From: Thalassobaculum sp. OXR-137
GTDB taxonomy: Bacteria; Pseudomonadota; Alphaproteobacteria; Thalassobaculales; Thalassobaculaceae
Direction of reading: 5' to 3'
Assembly (NCBI RefSeq): GCF_034377285.1
Contig: NZ_CP139715.1
Location: forward strand, 2,836,001-2,900,000
DNA: 64,000 bases
In this document: positions 34,012 through 42,512 of the stretch, piece after piece
Numbering within the stretch: the first letter of the stretch is position 1
How the letters are laid out: every line of letters starts with the position of its first letter
Notes under the pieces: generated by a model
What the model was told of the DNA's origin: nothing
The model's database searches: none
What the model saw: the letters and a program-made list of their open reading frames with translations, nothing else
Made by a program: the position numbers and the translations under genes

Positions 34012-34959
34012 ATGAGCCGGATCATTAATATCGGAGCCGCCCAGATGGGCCCGATCGCCCCTGACGAGAGCCGGGTGAGCGCGGTGAACCGGATGATCGA
34101 GCTGCTGAAGCAGGCGAAGTCCCGGGGCGTCAATCTCGTGGTCTTCCCCGAGCTGGCGCTGACCACCTTCTTCCCGCGCTACTACGAGGAAGACATCTCC
34201 AAGATGGACATGCACTACGAGCGCGGCGAGATGCCGACGCCGGAGTGCAAGCCGCTGTTCGAGAAGGCCAAGGAGTTCGGCATCGGCTTCTATCTCGGCT
34301 ATGCCGAGCTGACCGAGGACGGCCACCGCTTCAACACCGCGATCCTGGTGGACGACACCGGCAAGATCGTCGGCAAGTACCGCAAGGTGCACCTGCCGGG
34401 CCATTCCGAATACGACGGCAAGCGCCCCTGGCAGCACCTGGAGAAGCGCTATTTCGAGCCGGGCGATCTCGGCTTCCCGGTCTGGCGCACCATGGGCGGC
34501 ATCATGGGCATGGCGATCTGCAACGACCGCCGCTGGCCGGAGACCTACCGGGTGATGTCCCTGAAGGGGGCCGAGGTCATCATGCTCGGCTACAACACCC
34601 CGGACGTGAACACGTCGGCGCCGGAGCCGAACCACCTGCGGATGTTCCACAACCACATCGTCATGCAGGCCAGCGCCTATCAGAACTCCTGCTTCGTCAT
34701 CGGCACCGCCAAAGCGGGCATCGAGGACGGCTGCATGCTGATCGGCGGCTCCTGCATCGTGCAGCCCTCGGGCGAGATGGTGGCGCTCGCGTCGTCCCTG
34801 GGCGACGAGCTGATCACCTATGCCTGCGACCTCGACCTGGCGAAGATGGGCAAGGAGACGGTGTTCAACTACGCCAAGCACCGCCGGATCGAGCATTACG
34901 GCATCATCACCTCGCAGACCGGCGTCATCGAGCCGCCGATGGACGAGGCGGCGGAGTGA
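34012..34959 (+). CDS. N-carbamoyl-D-amino acid amidohydrolase
   Basis: A 315-residue nitrilase-superfamily hydrolase that turns N-carbamoyl-D-amino acids into D-amino acids, CO2 and ammonia. The catalytic triad is Glu47 in VVFPELAL, Lys125 in KYRKVHLPG and Cys170 in MAICNDRRWPE, at positions matching characterised D-carbamoylases (47, 127, 172). Length is close to the usual ~304. GAGGA about 10 bases before the ATG supports the start. A strong intrinsic terminator follows at 34990-35023. It fits with the hydantoinase at 27619-29079 as the second step of hydantoin use. Confidence 0.93.
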   Translation: MSRIINIGAAQMGPIAPDESRVSAVNRMIELLKQAKSRGVNLVVFPELALTTFFPRYYEEDISKMDMHYERGEMPTPECKPLFEKAKEFGIGFYLGYAELTEDGHRFNTAILVDDTGKIVGKYRKVHLPGHSEYDGKRPWQHLEKRYFEPGDLGFPVWRTMGGIMGMAICNDRRWPETYRVMSLKGAEVIMLGYNTPDVNTSAPEPNHLRMFHNHIVMQASAYQNSCFVIGTAKAGIEDGCMLIGGSCIVQPSGEMVALASSLGDELITYACDLDLAKMGKETVFNYAKHRRIEHYGIITSQTGVIEPPMDEAAE

Positions 34960-34989
34960 CGGTCTAAAGCCTTCGGGTTCAGATGAACG

Positions 34990-35023
34990 AAGGGCGCGCT
35001 CTCACCGGAGCGCGCCCTTTTTC
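34990..35023 (+). terminator. Rho-independent terminator of the carbamoylase gene
   Basis: A perfect 10-bp stem (AGGGCGCGCT at 34991-35000 with AGCGCGCCCT at 35009-35018) with an 8-base loop is followed by TTTTTC. This is a canonical intrinsic terminator for the gene ending at 34959. Confidence 0.9.
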
Positions 35024-35032
35024 ATTTCCACC

Positions 35033-35067
35033 CCCCGTCATCCCGAGCTCGTTTCGGGATGACGGGG
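35033..35067. repeat. Perfect 14-bp inverted repeat between convergent genes
   Basis: Arms CCCCGTCATCCCGA (35033-35046) and TCGGGATGACGGGG (35054-35067) enclose a 7-base loop. The hairpin sits just before the end of the convergent TPR gene (stop at 35090) and after the T-run terminator, and may stop transcripts from the minus strand. The same kind of palindrome is widespread in alphaproteobacterial genomes. Confidence 0.8.
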
Positions 35068-35089
35068 AAGGAGAGCGGGTGCCGCCCGC

Positions 35090-36382
35090 TCAGTTCAACC
35101 CCTTCACCGCGGCACTCGCCACCTTGAGCGGGCGCCGGGTGGAGAGCAGGAGCCGGGCCTCCTCCGCCTTGCCCTGCTTCAGCAGCACGTTCAGCAGCGC
35201 GTATTCCAGCAGGTCGCGCTGGGCGCGGCTGCCGCCGATGCGCTCGTGGCTCGACATGGTGCGGGCGAGATGCGCCTCGGCCTCGGCCCAGTTTCCGGCG
35301 GTCATCGCGGCGAAGGCCTCGGCCAGCTCGCGCACGATGTCGGCGGCCGGCCCCTTGGCCTCCGCGGCGATCTTCGCCACCGCCTCGCCGTTGCCGGCCA
35401 TGGCATGGGCCAGCGCCGCATGCACGTCGGCGAAGGCGATGGCCGGATTGGCGAACACGCGGCCGGCATAGTCGCTGACCGCCCGCCAGCGCGCCGCCGG
35501 CACCTCCACGCCCGCCAGCTCGGCGCGGTAGAGCAGGGCGGCGGCGTCGGTCAGCACGTTGACCGGCGGGCCCCAGGCCCCCGCGCTCCCGCCGCTCGCC
35601 GGCGCGACGTCGGCGTCGTAGACCCGCCACATGGTCTCCACGTCGCCCTGCTCCAGCGCCCAGAGCGCGATGTGCCAGGAGATGTGGCAGTGGAGCTGCC
35701 CCGACTTGTCGTAATCCTTCGCCCAGTCGGTGATGTAGCCGTAGCCGGCCTCGGTCTCGCCGGCCTCGTAATAGACGTGGGAGCGGATATGGGCGCCGTG
35801 GGCGTTATTCGGGTTGAGGCTCATGGAGCGCTCGATGGTCGCCGTCGCCGGGCCGGTCTGGCCGGCCTCCACCTGGGAGAAGGCGTGCTGGCACAGGAAC
35901 CACCAGTCGTCCCCGTAATGCGGCGCCAGGCTGGCGGTGAAGGCGAGCTGTTCCGCCTCCCGCCCCGGCTGGCCGCTGAAGCCGATCAGCCCGAACACGC
36001 CGGTGCAGGTCTGGGCGACCAGGGCGTCGCGCGGGTGGTCGAGCAGATGGGCGCGGATCGCCTTGTAGGCGGCGGGTCCCTGGCCGGAGACCAGCAGGCC
36101 GAGCGCGTTCACGTGGGACGCCTCGCGCCTGCTGAGCCCGGCGGCGAGCTCCTTCGCCCGGCCGGCGGGACCGGCGATGTCGTGGCCCTGGCCCATGCCC
36201 TGGCGCAGGCGGGCGAGGCCGATCTGGCCGAGCGCGAAATCGGGATCGGCCGCGACGGCGGCCTCGAACGCGTCCTCGGCCCCGGACTGGGCCGCCAGGA
36301 AGCGGTCGATGCCGTCGACATAGGCGTCGCGCGCGGCGGTGGAACTGGTGGAGAGGCTATTGCCGTATCGGTCCTGCAGCAT
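35090..36382 (-). CDS. TPR-repeat protein, TTC38-like
   Basis: A 430-residue soluble protein made almost entirely of tetratricopeptide-like helical pairs, resembling the TTC38 group. Conserved segments are HYGDDWWFLCQHAFSQVEAG and NNAHGAHIRSHVYYEAGE, then HISWHIALWALEQGD. Some relatives are thought to be enzymes because of conserved His and Asp residues, but no reaction is known to me. AAGGCGAG 8 bases before the ATG supports the start. It is followed on the same strand by none of the extensin genes, which lie upstream. Confidence 0.82.
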   Translation of the reverse strand: MLQDRYGNSLSTSSTAARDAYVDGIDRFLAAQSGAEDAFEAAVAADPDFALGQIGLARLRQGMGQGHDIAGPAGRAKELAAGLSRREASHVNALGLLVSGQGPAAYKAIRAHLLDHPRDALVAQTCTGVFGLIGFSGQPGREAEQLAFTASLAPHYGDDWWFLCQHAFSQVEAGQTGPATATIERSMSLNPNNAHGAHIRSHVYYEAGETEAGYGYITDWAKDYDKSGQLHCHISWHIALWALEQGDVETMWRVYDADVAPASGGSAGAWGPPVNVLTDAAALLYRAELAGVEVPAARWRAVSDYAGRVFANPAIAFADVHAALAHAMAGNGEAVAKIAAEAKGPAADIVRELAEAFAAMTAGNWAEAEAHLARTMSSHERIGGSRAQRDLLEYALLNVLLKQGKAEEARLLLSTRRPLKVASAAVKGLN

Positions 36383-36493
36383 GGGTCTCGCCTTATGGTG
36401 ACGGTTGCCCGATTGTCGGCGCTGCGGGGCGGGACTTCAAACGGTTAACGCGCACGGAGGATCACAGTCGCTGGCGTCGGTGGATCGGTTGGC

Positions 36494-37240
36494 TCATCGG
36501 CAGACACCCCAATCCCCCATGTCGAGATGGAAGTGGTCGCGATGGGCGGCGTTGTAGTCGGGGCTGAGCACGACCTGGAACAGGCCGCAGGCGGCGTCCC
36601 GGATATCGCGCAGGAAGGCCCGTTCGGCGGTCGTGCCCTGGCTCCAGTCCCCCAGCACCGTGATCCGCCGCCCGTCCTCGAGCCGGAAACCTCCGATGTC
36701 GATGGCGTTCGCGGTGGCATGTTCGCTGGGACGGTTGCTGGAACCGCCTCGCCTGCGCCGGCAGGAATAGGTCCCCATATGGTCGATCCGCACCAGACGG
36801 CTGCCGAGGTATTTCACCGCCGCGGGGCCGACGATCTCGCGCTCCCACAGGTAGAGGGTGGCCGCCATCGGGCAGGTCAGATGCACGGGGCCGGAATAGG
36901 GGACTGTCGAGCGCAGGATCTGCACCACGTCGGAATAGCCGCAATACGCGCCGTTGCGGCGGTCCGGCAGGGTGCGCACCTGAAGCCGGGAGGCGGTCAG
37001 GGTGGCCAGACACTGGGTGGGATCGCGTTTGAGGGCGAGCAGCTGGCGCCCGGTGGCCGGGCCGACGGGCCGCTCCAGGTCCAGCGCTCCGACGGCGGCT
37101 TGCGGGCTCGGTGACGGGAGCCGCTCCACGGTCCCGCAGCCGGCGAGGACCAGCAGGACGAGCGCCAGGGCCGGGACCGCGGCGCGTGCCAGCGCTCCTG
37201 AGACTGCCGCGGATATGCCCGGTTCCGTCGGGTCGTCGAT
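36494..37240 (-). CDS. Extensin-like domain lipoprotein, paralogue 1
   Basis: A protein of up to 248 residues with an extensin-like C-terminal domain (PF06904 type): TCPMAATLYLWEREIVGPAA, YSCRRRR, SEHATANAIDIGGFRLEDGR and HRDHFHLDMGDWGVCR. The histidines and Asp recall M15-type peptidases, so a periplasmic cell-wall role is likely. The only strong in-frame standard start is GTG at 37129, which would leave out an obvious lipoprotein signal peptide (ALVLLVLAGC). The frame is open upstream to ATC at 37240, preceded by AAGGGAG at 7 bases. From there the length (249 codons) equals that of paralogue 2. The start is therefore uncertain. Confidence 0.75.
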   Translation of the reverse strand: MDDPTEPGISAAVSGALARAAVPALALVLLVLAGCGTVERLPSPSPQAAVGALDLERPVGPATGRQLLALKRDPTQCLATLTASRLQVRTLPDRRNGAYCGYSDVVQILRSTVPYSGPVHLTCPMAATLYLWEREIVGPAAVKYLGSRLVRIDHMGTYSCRRRRGGSSNRPSEHATANAIDIGGFRLEDGRRITVLGDWSQGTTAERAFLRDIRDAACGLFQVVLSPDYNAAHRDHFHLDMGDWGVCR

Positions 37241-37381
37241 GGTCCTGCTCCCTTCGGGCGATGGATTTTTCGAAAGAGGGTCCGCGCGCCAGCGTTCGGT
37301 CTGCAGTCTAGATAAGAATGCCGATGCCGGGGCGTCGGGTCTGGACGCCGCGCCGAAAGCCGCCCGCGGCTCCAGCCCCGG

Positions 37382-38128
37382 TCAGCGGCAGACCCCGAAT
37401 CGGCCCATGTCGAAATGGAAGTGATCCCGGTGCGCCGCGTTGTACTCCGGTCCCAGCACCACCCGGAACAGGTCGCAGGCGCCGTCGCGCACGTCGCGCA
37501 GAAAGGCCTTCTCCGCCGCGCTGCCGCCGGACCAGTCGGCGAGCACCGTCACCCGCCGTCCGTCCTCGAGCCGGAATCCGGCGATGTCGATAGCATTGGC
37601 GGTGGCGTGCTCGCTCGGCCTGCCGGTGGGGCCGCCGCCGATGCGCCGGCAGGAATAGGTGCCCAGATGATCGAGCCGCACCACCGGGCTGCCCAGGTGT
37701 TTCTCCGCCGCCGGAGCGACGACCTCGCGTTCCCAGAGATACAGGCCGGCGGCCATCGGGCAGGTCAGCCGCACCGGGCCGGAATAGGGCACGGTCGATT
37801 GCAGGATCTGCACGGCATTGCTGAAACCGCAGAACTCGCCTGTCTTGCGCTCCGGGATCGCCCGGACTTCCAGGGCCGAGGCGTTGAGGATCGCCAGGCA
37901 CTGGTCGGGGTCGCTCTTCAGGTCGGCGAGCTGCATCCCCGTCGCCAGGCCGATCGGGCGTTCCAGGTCGAGGGGTTTGAACGGCAGGTGCTCGCCGGGC
38001 AGCGGAAAGCGCTGGAGGATGCCGTAGAGCGCCGCCGCCAGCAGAGCAAGGCCGAGCAGCGGCAGCGCCGCTCCGGCTACGAACCCGCCGAACCGGCCGG
38101 GCCTGGATGTGTCCTTCCGATCGGCGAT
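37382..38128 (-). CDS. Extensin-like domain protein, paralogue 2
   Basis: The second extensin-like protein, similar to the first throughout (TCPMAAGLYLWEREVVAPAA, SEHATANAIDIAGFRLEDGR, HRDHFHFDMGRFGVCR). Instead of a lipobox it has a membrane anchor (PLLGLALLAAALYGIL). The only standard start in the open frame is ATG at 37936, which would drop the anchor and the conserved LDLERPIGLATG block. The frame is open upstream to ATC at 38128, preceded by GGGAGG at 9 bases, giving 249 codons, the same as paralogue 1. The two genes are separated by 141 bases and are tandem duplicates. Likely periplasmic, membrane-tethered. Confidence 0.72.
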   Translation of the reverse strand: MADRKDTSRPGRFGGFVAGAALPLLGLALLAAALYGILQRFPLPGEHLPFKPLDLERPIGLATGMQLADLKSDPDQCLAILNASALEVRAIPERKTGEFCGFSNAVQILQSTVPYSGPVRLTCPMAAGLYLWEREVVAPAAEKHLGSPVVRLDHLGTYSCRRIGGGPTGRPSEHATANAIDIAGFRLEDGRRVTVLADWSGGSAAEKAFLRDVRDGACDLFRVVLGPEYNAAHRDHFHFDMGRFGVCR

Positions 38129-38301
38129 CGCCCAGATCCTCCCGCGCGCGTTGCTCGATACAGTTACGGAGGCAACGCGGCGGAGCCGTGACCGGTTCTG
38201 GATGACTTGGGGCAGGCGGCGCCTTGCAGCATCGACGGACTGGCTCCGGCGCCTCGGATCTGTAAGGTGAGGCGCATGACAGATACAGCGGTAAGCCTTC
38301 G

Positions 38302-39036
38302 ATGAAACGGCGCCTCGATCAGCTTCTCGTGGACCGGGGCCTGGTGGAGTCCCGGACCCGCGCCCAGGCCCTGGTGATGGCCGGCAAGGTGTTCTCCGGC
38401 GAGCGCAAGATGGAGAAGGCCGGCCAGCAGGTGGCCGAGGATATCGCCCTGGAGGTGCGCGGCCAGGATCACCCCTGGGTCTCGCGCGGCGGCCTGAAGC
38501 TCGCCCATGCGCTGGAGCATTTCGCCATCGACCCGGCCGGCGCGGTCGCCATCGACGTGGGTGCGTCCACCGGCGGTTTCACCGACGTGCTGATCCAGGG
38601 CGGGGCGGCCAAGGTCTATGCGGTCGATGTCGGCCACGGCCAGCTCGCCTGGAGGCTGCGCAACGACGACCGGGTGATCGTGCTGGAGAAGACCAACGCG
38701 CGGCACCTCAGCGGCGAGCACGTGCCCGAGCCGGCGGATATGGTGGTCTGCGATGCCAGCTTCATCTCGCTGAAGACGGTGCTGCCGGCGGCGATCGCGA
38801 TGGTCAAGACAGGCGGACGGCTGGTGGCGCTGATCAAGCCGCAGTTCGAGGCCGGTCGCGGGCAGGTCGGCAAGGGGGGCGTGGTGCGCGACCCGGAGGT
38901 GCATGCGGCGGTCTGCGACGACATCCGGGCCTGGCTCGACGGGATCGGTGGATGGTCGATCGACGGCATCGTGCAGTCGCCGATCACCGGGCCGGAAGGC
39001 AATATCGAGTTCCTGATTTCCGCACGCCGTCTGTGA
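38302..39036 (+). CDS. tlyA: TlyA family rRNA 2'-O-methyltransferase
   Basis: A 244-residue protein with an N-terminal S4 RNA-binding domain (residues 1-60: RRLDQLLVDRGLVESRTRAQ) and a C-terminal FtsJ-like methyltransferase domain. The SAM site is AIDVGASTGGFTDVLIQGGA, and the conserved KPQFE motif (IKPQFEAG) is present. TlyA proteins methylate ribose 2'-OH groups of rRNA; some were first named hemolysins. The start has a weak Shine-Dalgarno (TAAG). It is divergent from extensin paralogue 2. Confidence 0.92.
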   Translation: MKRRLDQLLVDRGLVESRTRAQALVMAGKVFSGERKMEKAGQQVAEDIALEVRGQDHPWVSRGGLKLAHALEHFAIDPAGAVAIDVGASTGGFTDVLIQGGAAKVYAVDVGHGQLAWRLRNDDRVIVLEKTNARHLSGEHVPEPADMVVCDASFISLKTVLPAAIAMVKTGGRLVALIKPQFEAGRGQVGKGGVVRDPEVHAAVCDDIRAWLDGIGGWSIDGIVQSPITGPEGNIEFLISARRL

Positions 39037-39087
39037 TAGCATTTCCCGGATAGGGGGATCGGCGGCCCCAAGGCGGGAGAGGTGACC

Positions 39088-40080
39088 ATGAGCACACGCG
39101 GTGGCGACCAGCCTCCGGCCGGCCCGTTTGTCGGTACCCAGGCCGGCCCCAGCGCTCCCGAACCCGAGGGTGCGGCGCGGCCGCTCGGCCTGCCGAAACC
39201 GGCGGGTCCGTCCACGGCACCGGCGCTCGCCCGGCTCAACGAGATGGTGGTCGCCGCCCTGGGGGCCGCGCAGCGCGACTGGGTGCGCGGCCTTCAGCTC
39301 CACCGCAGCGAGGCGGCCGGCGACGGCAGTCTCGCCAGCCGGATCTCAGAGCGGCTGGATCACGTGGAGTGCCGGCGGCAGCGCAACATCGAGGCGATCC
39401 TGCAGCGCGCCCTGCGTCTGCTGCCCGAGGACGTGGCCGAGGGGATCCCCGACCAGGACTGGGCCGCTGCCTTCTTCACCCATGCTGCCGACACGGCGGA
39501 TCCGGAATTCGCCCGCCTGTGGGCGCGCCTGTTGGTTCAGGAAGTCCGTCGGCCGGGTGCCGTTCCCTGCGGCGTGCTGGTCCGCCTTCCCGGGCTGTCC
39601 AAGACGATCCTGGCGATCTTCCGCCGGCTTTCCGCCTTCGCGGTGAACAATTTCGTGGTCCGCCTGGAGCCGTCCTTCTTCGAGGGCAAGGACGTGACCT
39701 CCGACGACATGCTGCTGCTGGAGGAGTATGGGCTGATCCGCACCAACCGGGACCTGAACCGGGTGTTCCAGAGTCAGCGCGAGGACCGGTTCTCCACCAA
39801 CCTGCTCTATGCCGACAAGGCGCTGCGCATCACCCATGCCCAGCCGGGCAAGCAGCTCGTGCTGTCCTGCATCCGCCTGACCGAGTTCGGCACCACCCTG
39901 TGCCGGGCGCTGCTGGAGGAGGGGGAGCTGCGCTCGGACACCGACTACATCGTCGAAGTGGTCCGTCTGCTCCAACGCCAGGGCTTCCAGACCGCCCAGG
40001 CGGATATCCTGGAGCGGGCTGACGAACAGGTCGTCTCCCGCCATTCCCCGTTCTGCGACATCGTCGCGCTGGGCCGGTGA
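39088..40080 (+). CDS. DUF2806-type protein
   Basis: A 330-residue protein whose middle (residues about 120-240) matches the DUF2806 pattern: QDWAAAFFTHAADTADPEF followed by LWARLLVQEV and LSKTILAIFRRLSAF. The N-terminal 50 residues are Pro/Gly-rich and disordered. DUF2806 proteins occur in many bacteria without a known role. The start at 39088 was chosen over a GTG at 39082. It follows tlyA by 51 bases in the same direction and may share its promoter. Confidence 0.75.
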   Translation: MSTRGGDQPPAGPFVGTQAGPSAPEPEGAARPLGLPKPAGPSTAPALARLNEMVVAALGAAQRDWVRGLQLHRSEAAGDGSLASRISERLDHVECRRQRNIEAILQRALRLLPEDVAEGIPDQDWAAAFFTHAADTADPEFARLWARLLVQEVRRPGAVPCGVLVRLPGLSKTILAIFRRLSAFAVNNFVVRLEPSFFEGKDVTSDDMLLLEEYGLIRTNRDLNRVFQSQREDRFSTNLLYADKALRITHAQPGKQLVLSCIRLTEFGTTLCRALLEEGELRSDTDYIVEVVRLLQRQGFQTAQADILERADEQVVSRHSPFCDIVALGR

Positions 40081-40145
40081 TGGGCTCTATCTTGAATAGG
40101 TTAGCGGGCGATTCACGGTTCTGATCGAGCCGAACCGATCGCGCT

Positions 40146-40616
40146 CTAGAACAGCGACTCGATATAGACGCCCTGGATCACGTCGGGATAGCGCTCGGAG
40201 AGCTGGGTCTGGGCTTCCATCTTGAACAGTTCGATCTGCTCGCGGTTCGGCCGGCCCTGTTCGTAGAGCTTGACCGCCAGCGGGTAGACGATGCCGTTCA
40301 CCGCCCATTTCTGGGCATCCAGGGCGGTCTTGGCCTGCACGTCCTTGGCCTCGATGGCCACCCGCAGACGCGCCTCAAGCGGCTGGCCCTTTACGAAGAC
40401 CGAGATCGAGAACGGGCCGATCGGCAGCACGTTGGGGCCGACGACCCGGCGGTACTGGATCTCGCGGTTGAACTGCTTGTGTTCCTTGTCGCGCTGCTTC
40501 TGCTCTTCCTTGCGTTCCGTGGTGGAACTGGTCTCCGCGGAGGCCGGGGCCGAGAGCACGGGCGCCCCGGCGATCGCAAGCGCGAGCAGGGCTGCAGCGA
40601 AGGAAGTGCGGGTCAT
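40146..40616 (-). CDS. Secreted protein with a signal peptide
   Basis: A 156-residue protein with a cleavable signal peptide (AALLALAIAGAPVLSAPASA, cut after ASA near residue 27). The mature part begins with a highly charged helix (TERKEEQKQRDKEHKQF) and continues with a beta-rich segment LPIGPFSISVFVKGQPLEAR and a helix ending QLSERYPDVIQG. The latter half loosely recalls FliL-type periplasmic domains, but no flagellar genes are near. It is likely periplasmic. Function unknown. Confidence 0.7.
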   Translation of the reverse strand: MTRTSFAAALLALAIAGAPVLSAPASAETSSTTERKEEQKQRDKEHKQFNREIQYRRVVGPNVLPIGPFSISVFVKGQPLEARLRVAIEAKDVQAKTALDAQKWAVNGIVYPLAVKLYEQGRPNREQIELFKMEAQTQLSERYPDVIQGVYIESLF

Positions 40617-40668
40617 GTCGGTCTCTCTCCATGGACCGGCATCGGCCGGTCCGTATCGTCCCCGATCG

Positions 40669-42426
40669 CTATTGTATCACGAGACCGGGCGCGCGGGTCT
40701 GGATACGTCCGCCGGCGCCGCTTAGGTACACGCCGGCGGCATCGAGCCGCTCTCCCAGGATATGGGCATGGCGGGCGAGGCCGGCAATGAGATGGATCGA
40801 CGCCATGATGTCGCGGTCGCGCACCAGCTCGATCAGCCGCTCCCAGGGCTCCTCCTCCTGCGGGAACCGGATCCGCTCCACCGGCGCGTCCGGGGCGATG
40901 CCGGCGGCGTTGCGGGCGAGCTGCATGGCCTCGGCATAGCCGCCGACCGCGTCGACCAGGCCGACGCGTCTCGCGTCCTCGCCGGTCCAGACTCGGCCGC
41001 GGGCCAGGGCGTCGATCTCGTCGCTGGACAGCCGGCGGGCGGCGGCCACCCGGGCGGTGAAGTCGGCATAGACCGCGTCCAGCAGCCGGCGCAGCCGGTC
41101 GCGCTGACCGTCGGTGAACGGCTCGGTCGGCGAGAACATGCCGGCATTCGCGCCGATGCTGATGCGGCCGATGTTCACGTCCCACTCGCGCAGCAGCTGT
41201 TCGGCGCTGATCTTGCCGCCGAGGGTGCCGATGGACCCGGTCAGGGTGCCCGGATGTGCGATGATGTGGTCGGCCGACAGGGCGGCGAAATAGCCGCCCG
41301 AGGCGGCGACATCGGCGAAGCTGACGATCACCGGCCGGCCGCTCTCGCGCACCCGCTCCACGGCGTGGCGGATGGTGTCGGAGGCGACGTAGCTGCCGCC
41401 GGGGGAGGAGACCCGCAGGATCAGTGCCTTGACGTCTGGGTCGGTGCGGACGTCGTCCAGGGCGGCGACGATCGGGCCGGAGGCCGCGTTGTCCCGGTCC
41501 AGCAGACCCTGGCTGTCGCCGCGCACGATGGCGCCGTCCAGATGCACCAGCGCGATGCGGGTGCCGCTCTCGTAGGGTCGGCCGGCGCCGTCGAGATAGC
41601 GGCCGACGCCGACGCTCTCACCCTCCAGCATGGCGCGTGCCTGCTCGCGGTAGCCGAGGCTGTCGACCAGGCCGTTGGTCACGGACTCCGCCGCCAGCAG
41701 CGGGCCGCGGTCGATCACCGCCTGCACCGAGCCGCCGCCCAGGCGACGGGCGGTGGCGATGCCGCTGATCACCTGGCCGAACAGGGATTCCGCCACCCGG
41801 GTCATGTTCTCGCGCACCGGGCGGGGCATATGGTCCTCGGTGACCGCGCCGGCAGCGCCCTTGTACTCGTAGCGCTGCTCGAACTCTGCGCGCAGGCCGA
41901 GCTTGTCCAGCAGCCCGGCGGCATAGGGAAACTCGAGCTGCAGCCCGGTCAGCCCCAGCAGGCCCGACGGTTGCAGCCAGATCCGGTCGAAAGCGCTGGC
42001 GAGGTAGTAGGGGCCGTTCTCCCCGCTCTCGAAACTGTCGGCGAAGGCGATGGCGGTCTTGCCGGCGCTGCGGAAGCGGAACACGGCGGCCCGCAGCTCC
42101 TGCGCCTGGGCGAGCCCGAGGGAAAGGTTGGAGAGGTCGGCGAACAGCCCGGTCACCCGATCGTCGGCCGCCGCCCGGTCGAGCGCGTCGACATAGTCGA
42201 TCATCGACAGCGGCGCGTCCTCGTTCAGCAGCCCGGCCAGCTCCGGCAGCAGCGGCGACTCGTCGATCGGCCCGCCGAAATCGAGCTGCAGGACCATCCG
42301 CTTGGGCAGCGGGTCCGGCGTGCGGAACCCGTCGGCGACCCAGAACCCGGCCGCCACCGCGCCGATCAGCAGGACAAGGCAGAGGACGCCGATTGTGGCG
42401 AAAAATCCGACGAAGAAACGACGCAT
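40669..42426 (-). CDS. sppA: Signal peptide peptidase SppA, long form
   Basis: A 585-residue membrane-anchored serine protease that degrades cleaved signal peptides. One N-terminal membrane helix (residues 8-32) is followed by two SppA repeats. The catalytic Lys is Lys189 in RYEYKGAAGA in the first repeat, and the catalytic Ser is Ser376 in ADVAASGGYFAA in the second. These spacings agree with the 67-kDa type (E. coli Lys209, Ser409). It lies 86 bases downstream of aroC on the same strand. Its active site faces the periplasm. Confidence 0.92.
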   Translation of the reverse strand: MRRFFVGFFATIGVLCLVLLIGAVAAGFWVADGFRTPDPLPKRMVLQLDFGGPIDESPLLPELAGLLNEDAPLSMIDYVDALDRAAADDRVTGLFADLSNLSLGLAQAQELRAAVFRFRSAGKTAIAFADSFESGENGPYYLASAFDRIWLQPSGLLGLTGLQLEFPYAAGLLDKLGLRAEFEQRYEYKGAAGAVTEDHMPRPVRENMTRVAESLFGQVISGIATARRLGGGSVQAVIDRGPLLAAESVTNGLVDSLGYREQARAMLEGESVGVGRYLDGAGRPYESGTRIALVHLDGAIVRGDSQGLLDRDNAASGPIVAALDDVRTDPDVKALILRVSSPGGSYVASDTIRHAVERVRESGRPVIVSFADVAASGGYFAALSADHIIAHPGTLTGSIGTLGGKISAEQLLREWDVNIGRISIGANAGMFSPTEPFTDGQRDRLRRLLDAVYADFTARVAAARRLSSDEIDALARGRVWTGEDARRVGLVDAVGGYAEAMQLARNAAGIAPDAPVERIRFPQEEEPWERLIELVRDRDIMASIHLIAGLARHAHILGERLDAAGVYLSGAGGRIQTRAPGLVIQ

Positions 42427-42512
42427 GGGGTCTCGACCGGTGACGGAAGCAAGGGCGGAAGTCTAGGTCGGTGGGCCGGGCCTGTCGAATGCGGCGCGCG
42501 GCGGCGGCCGGC

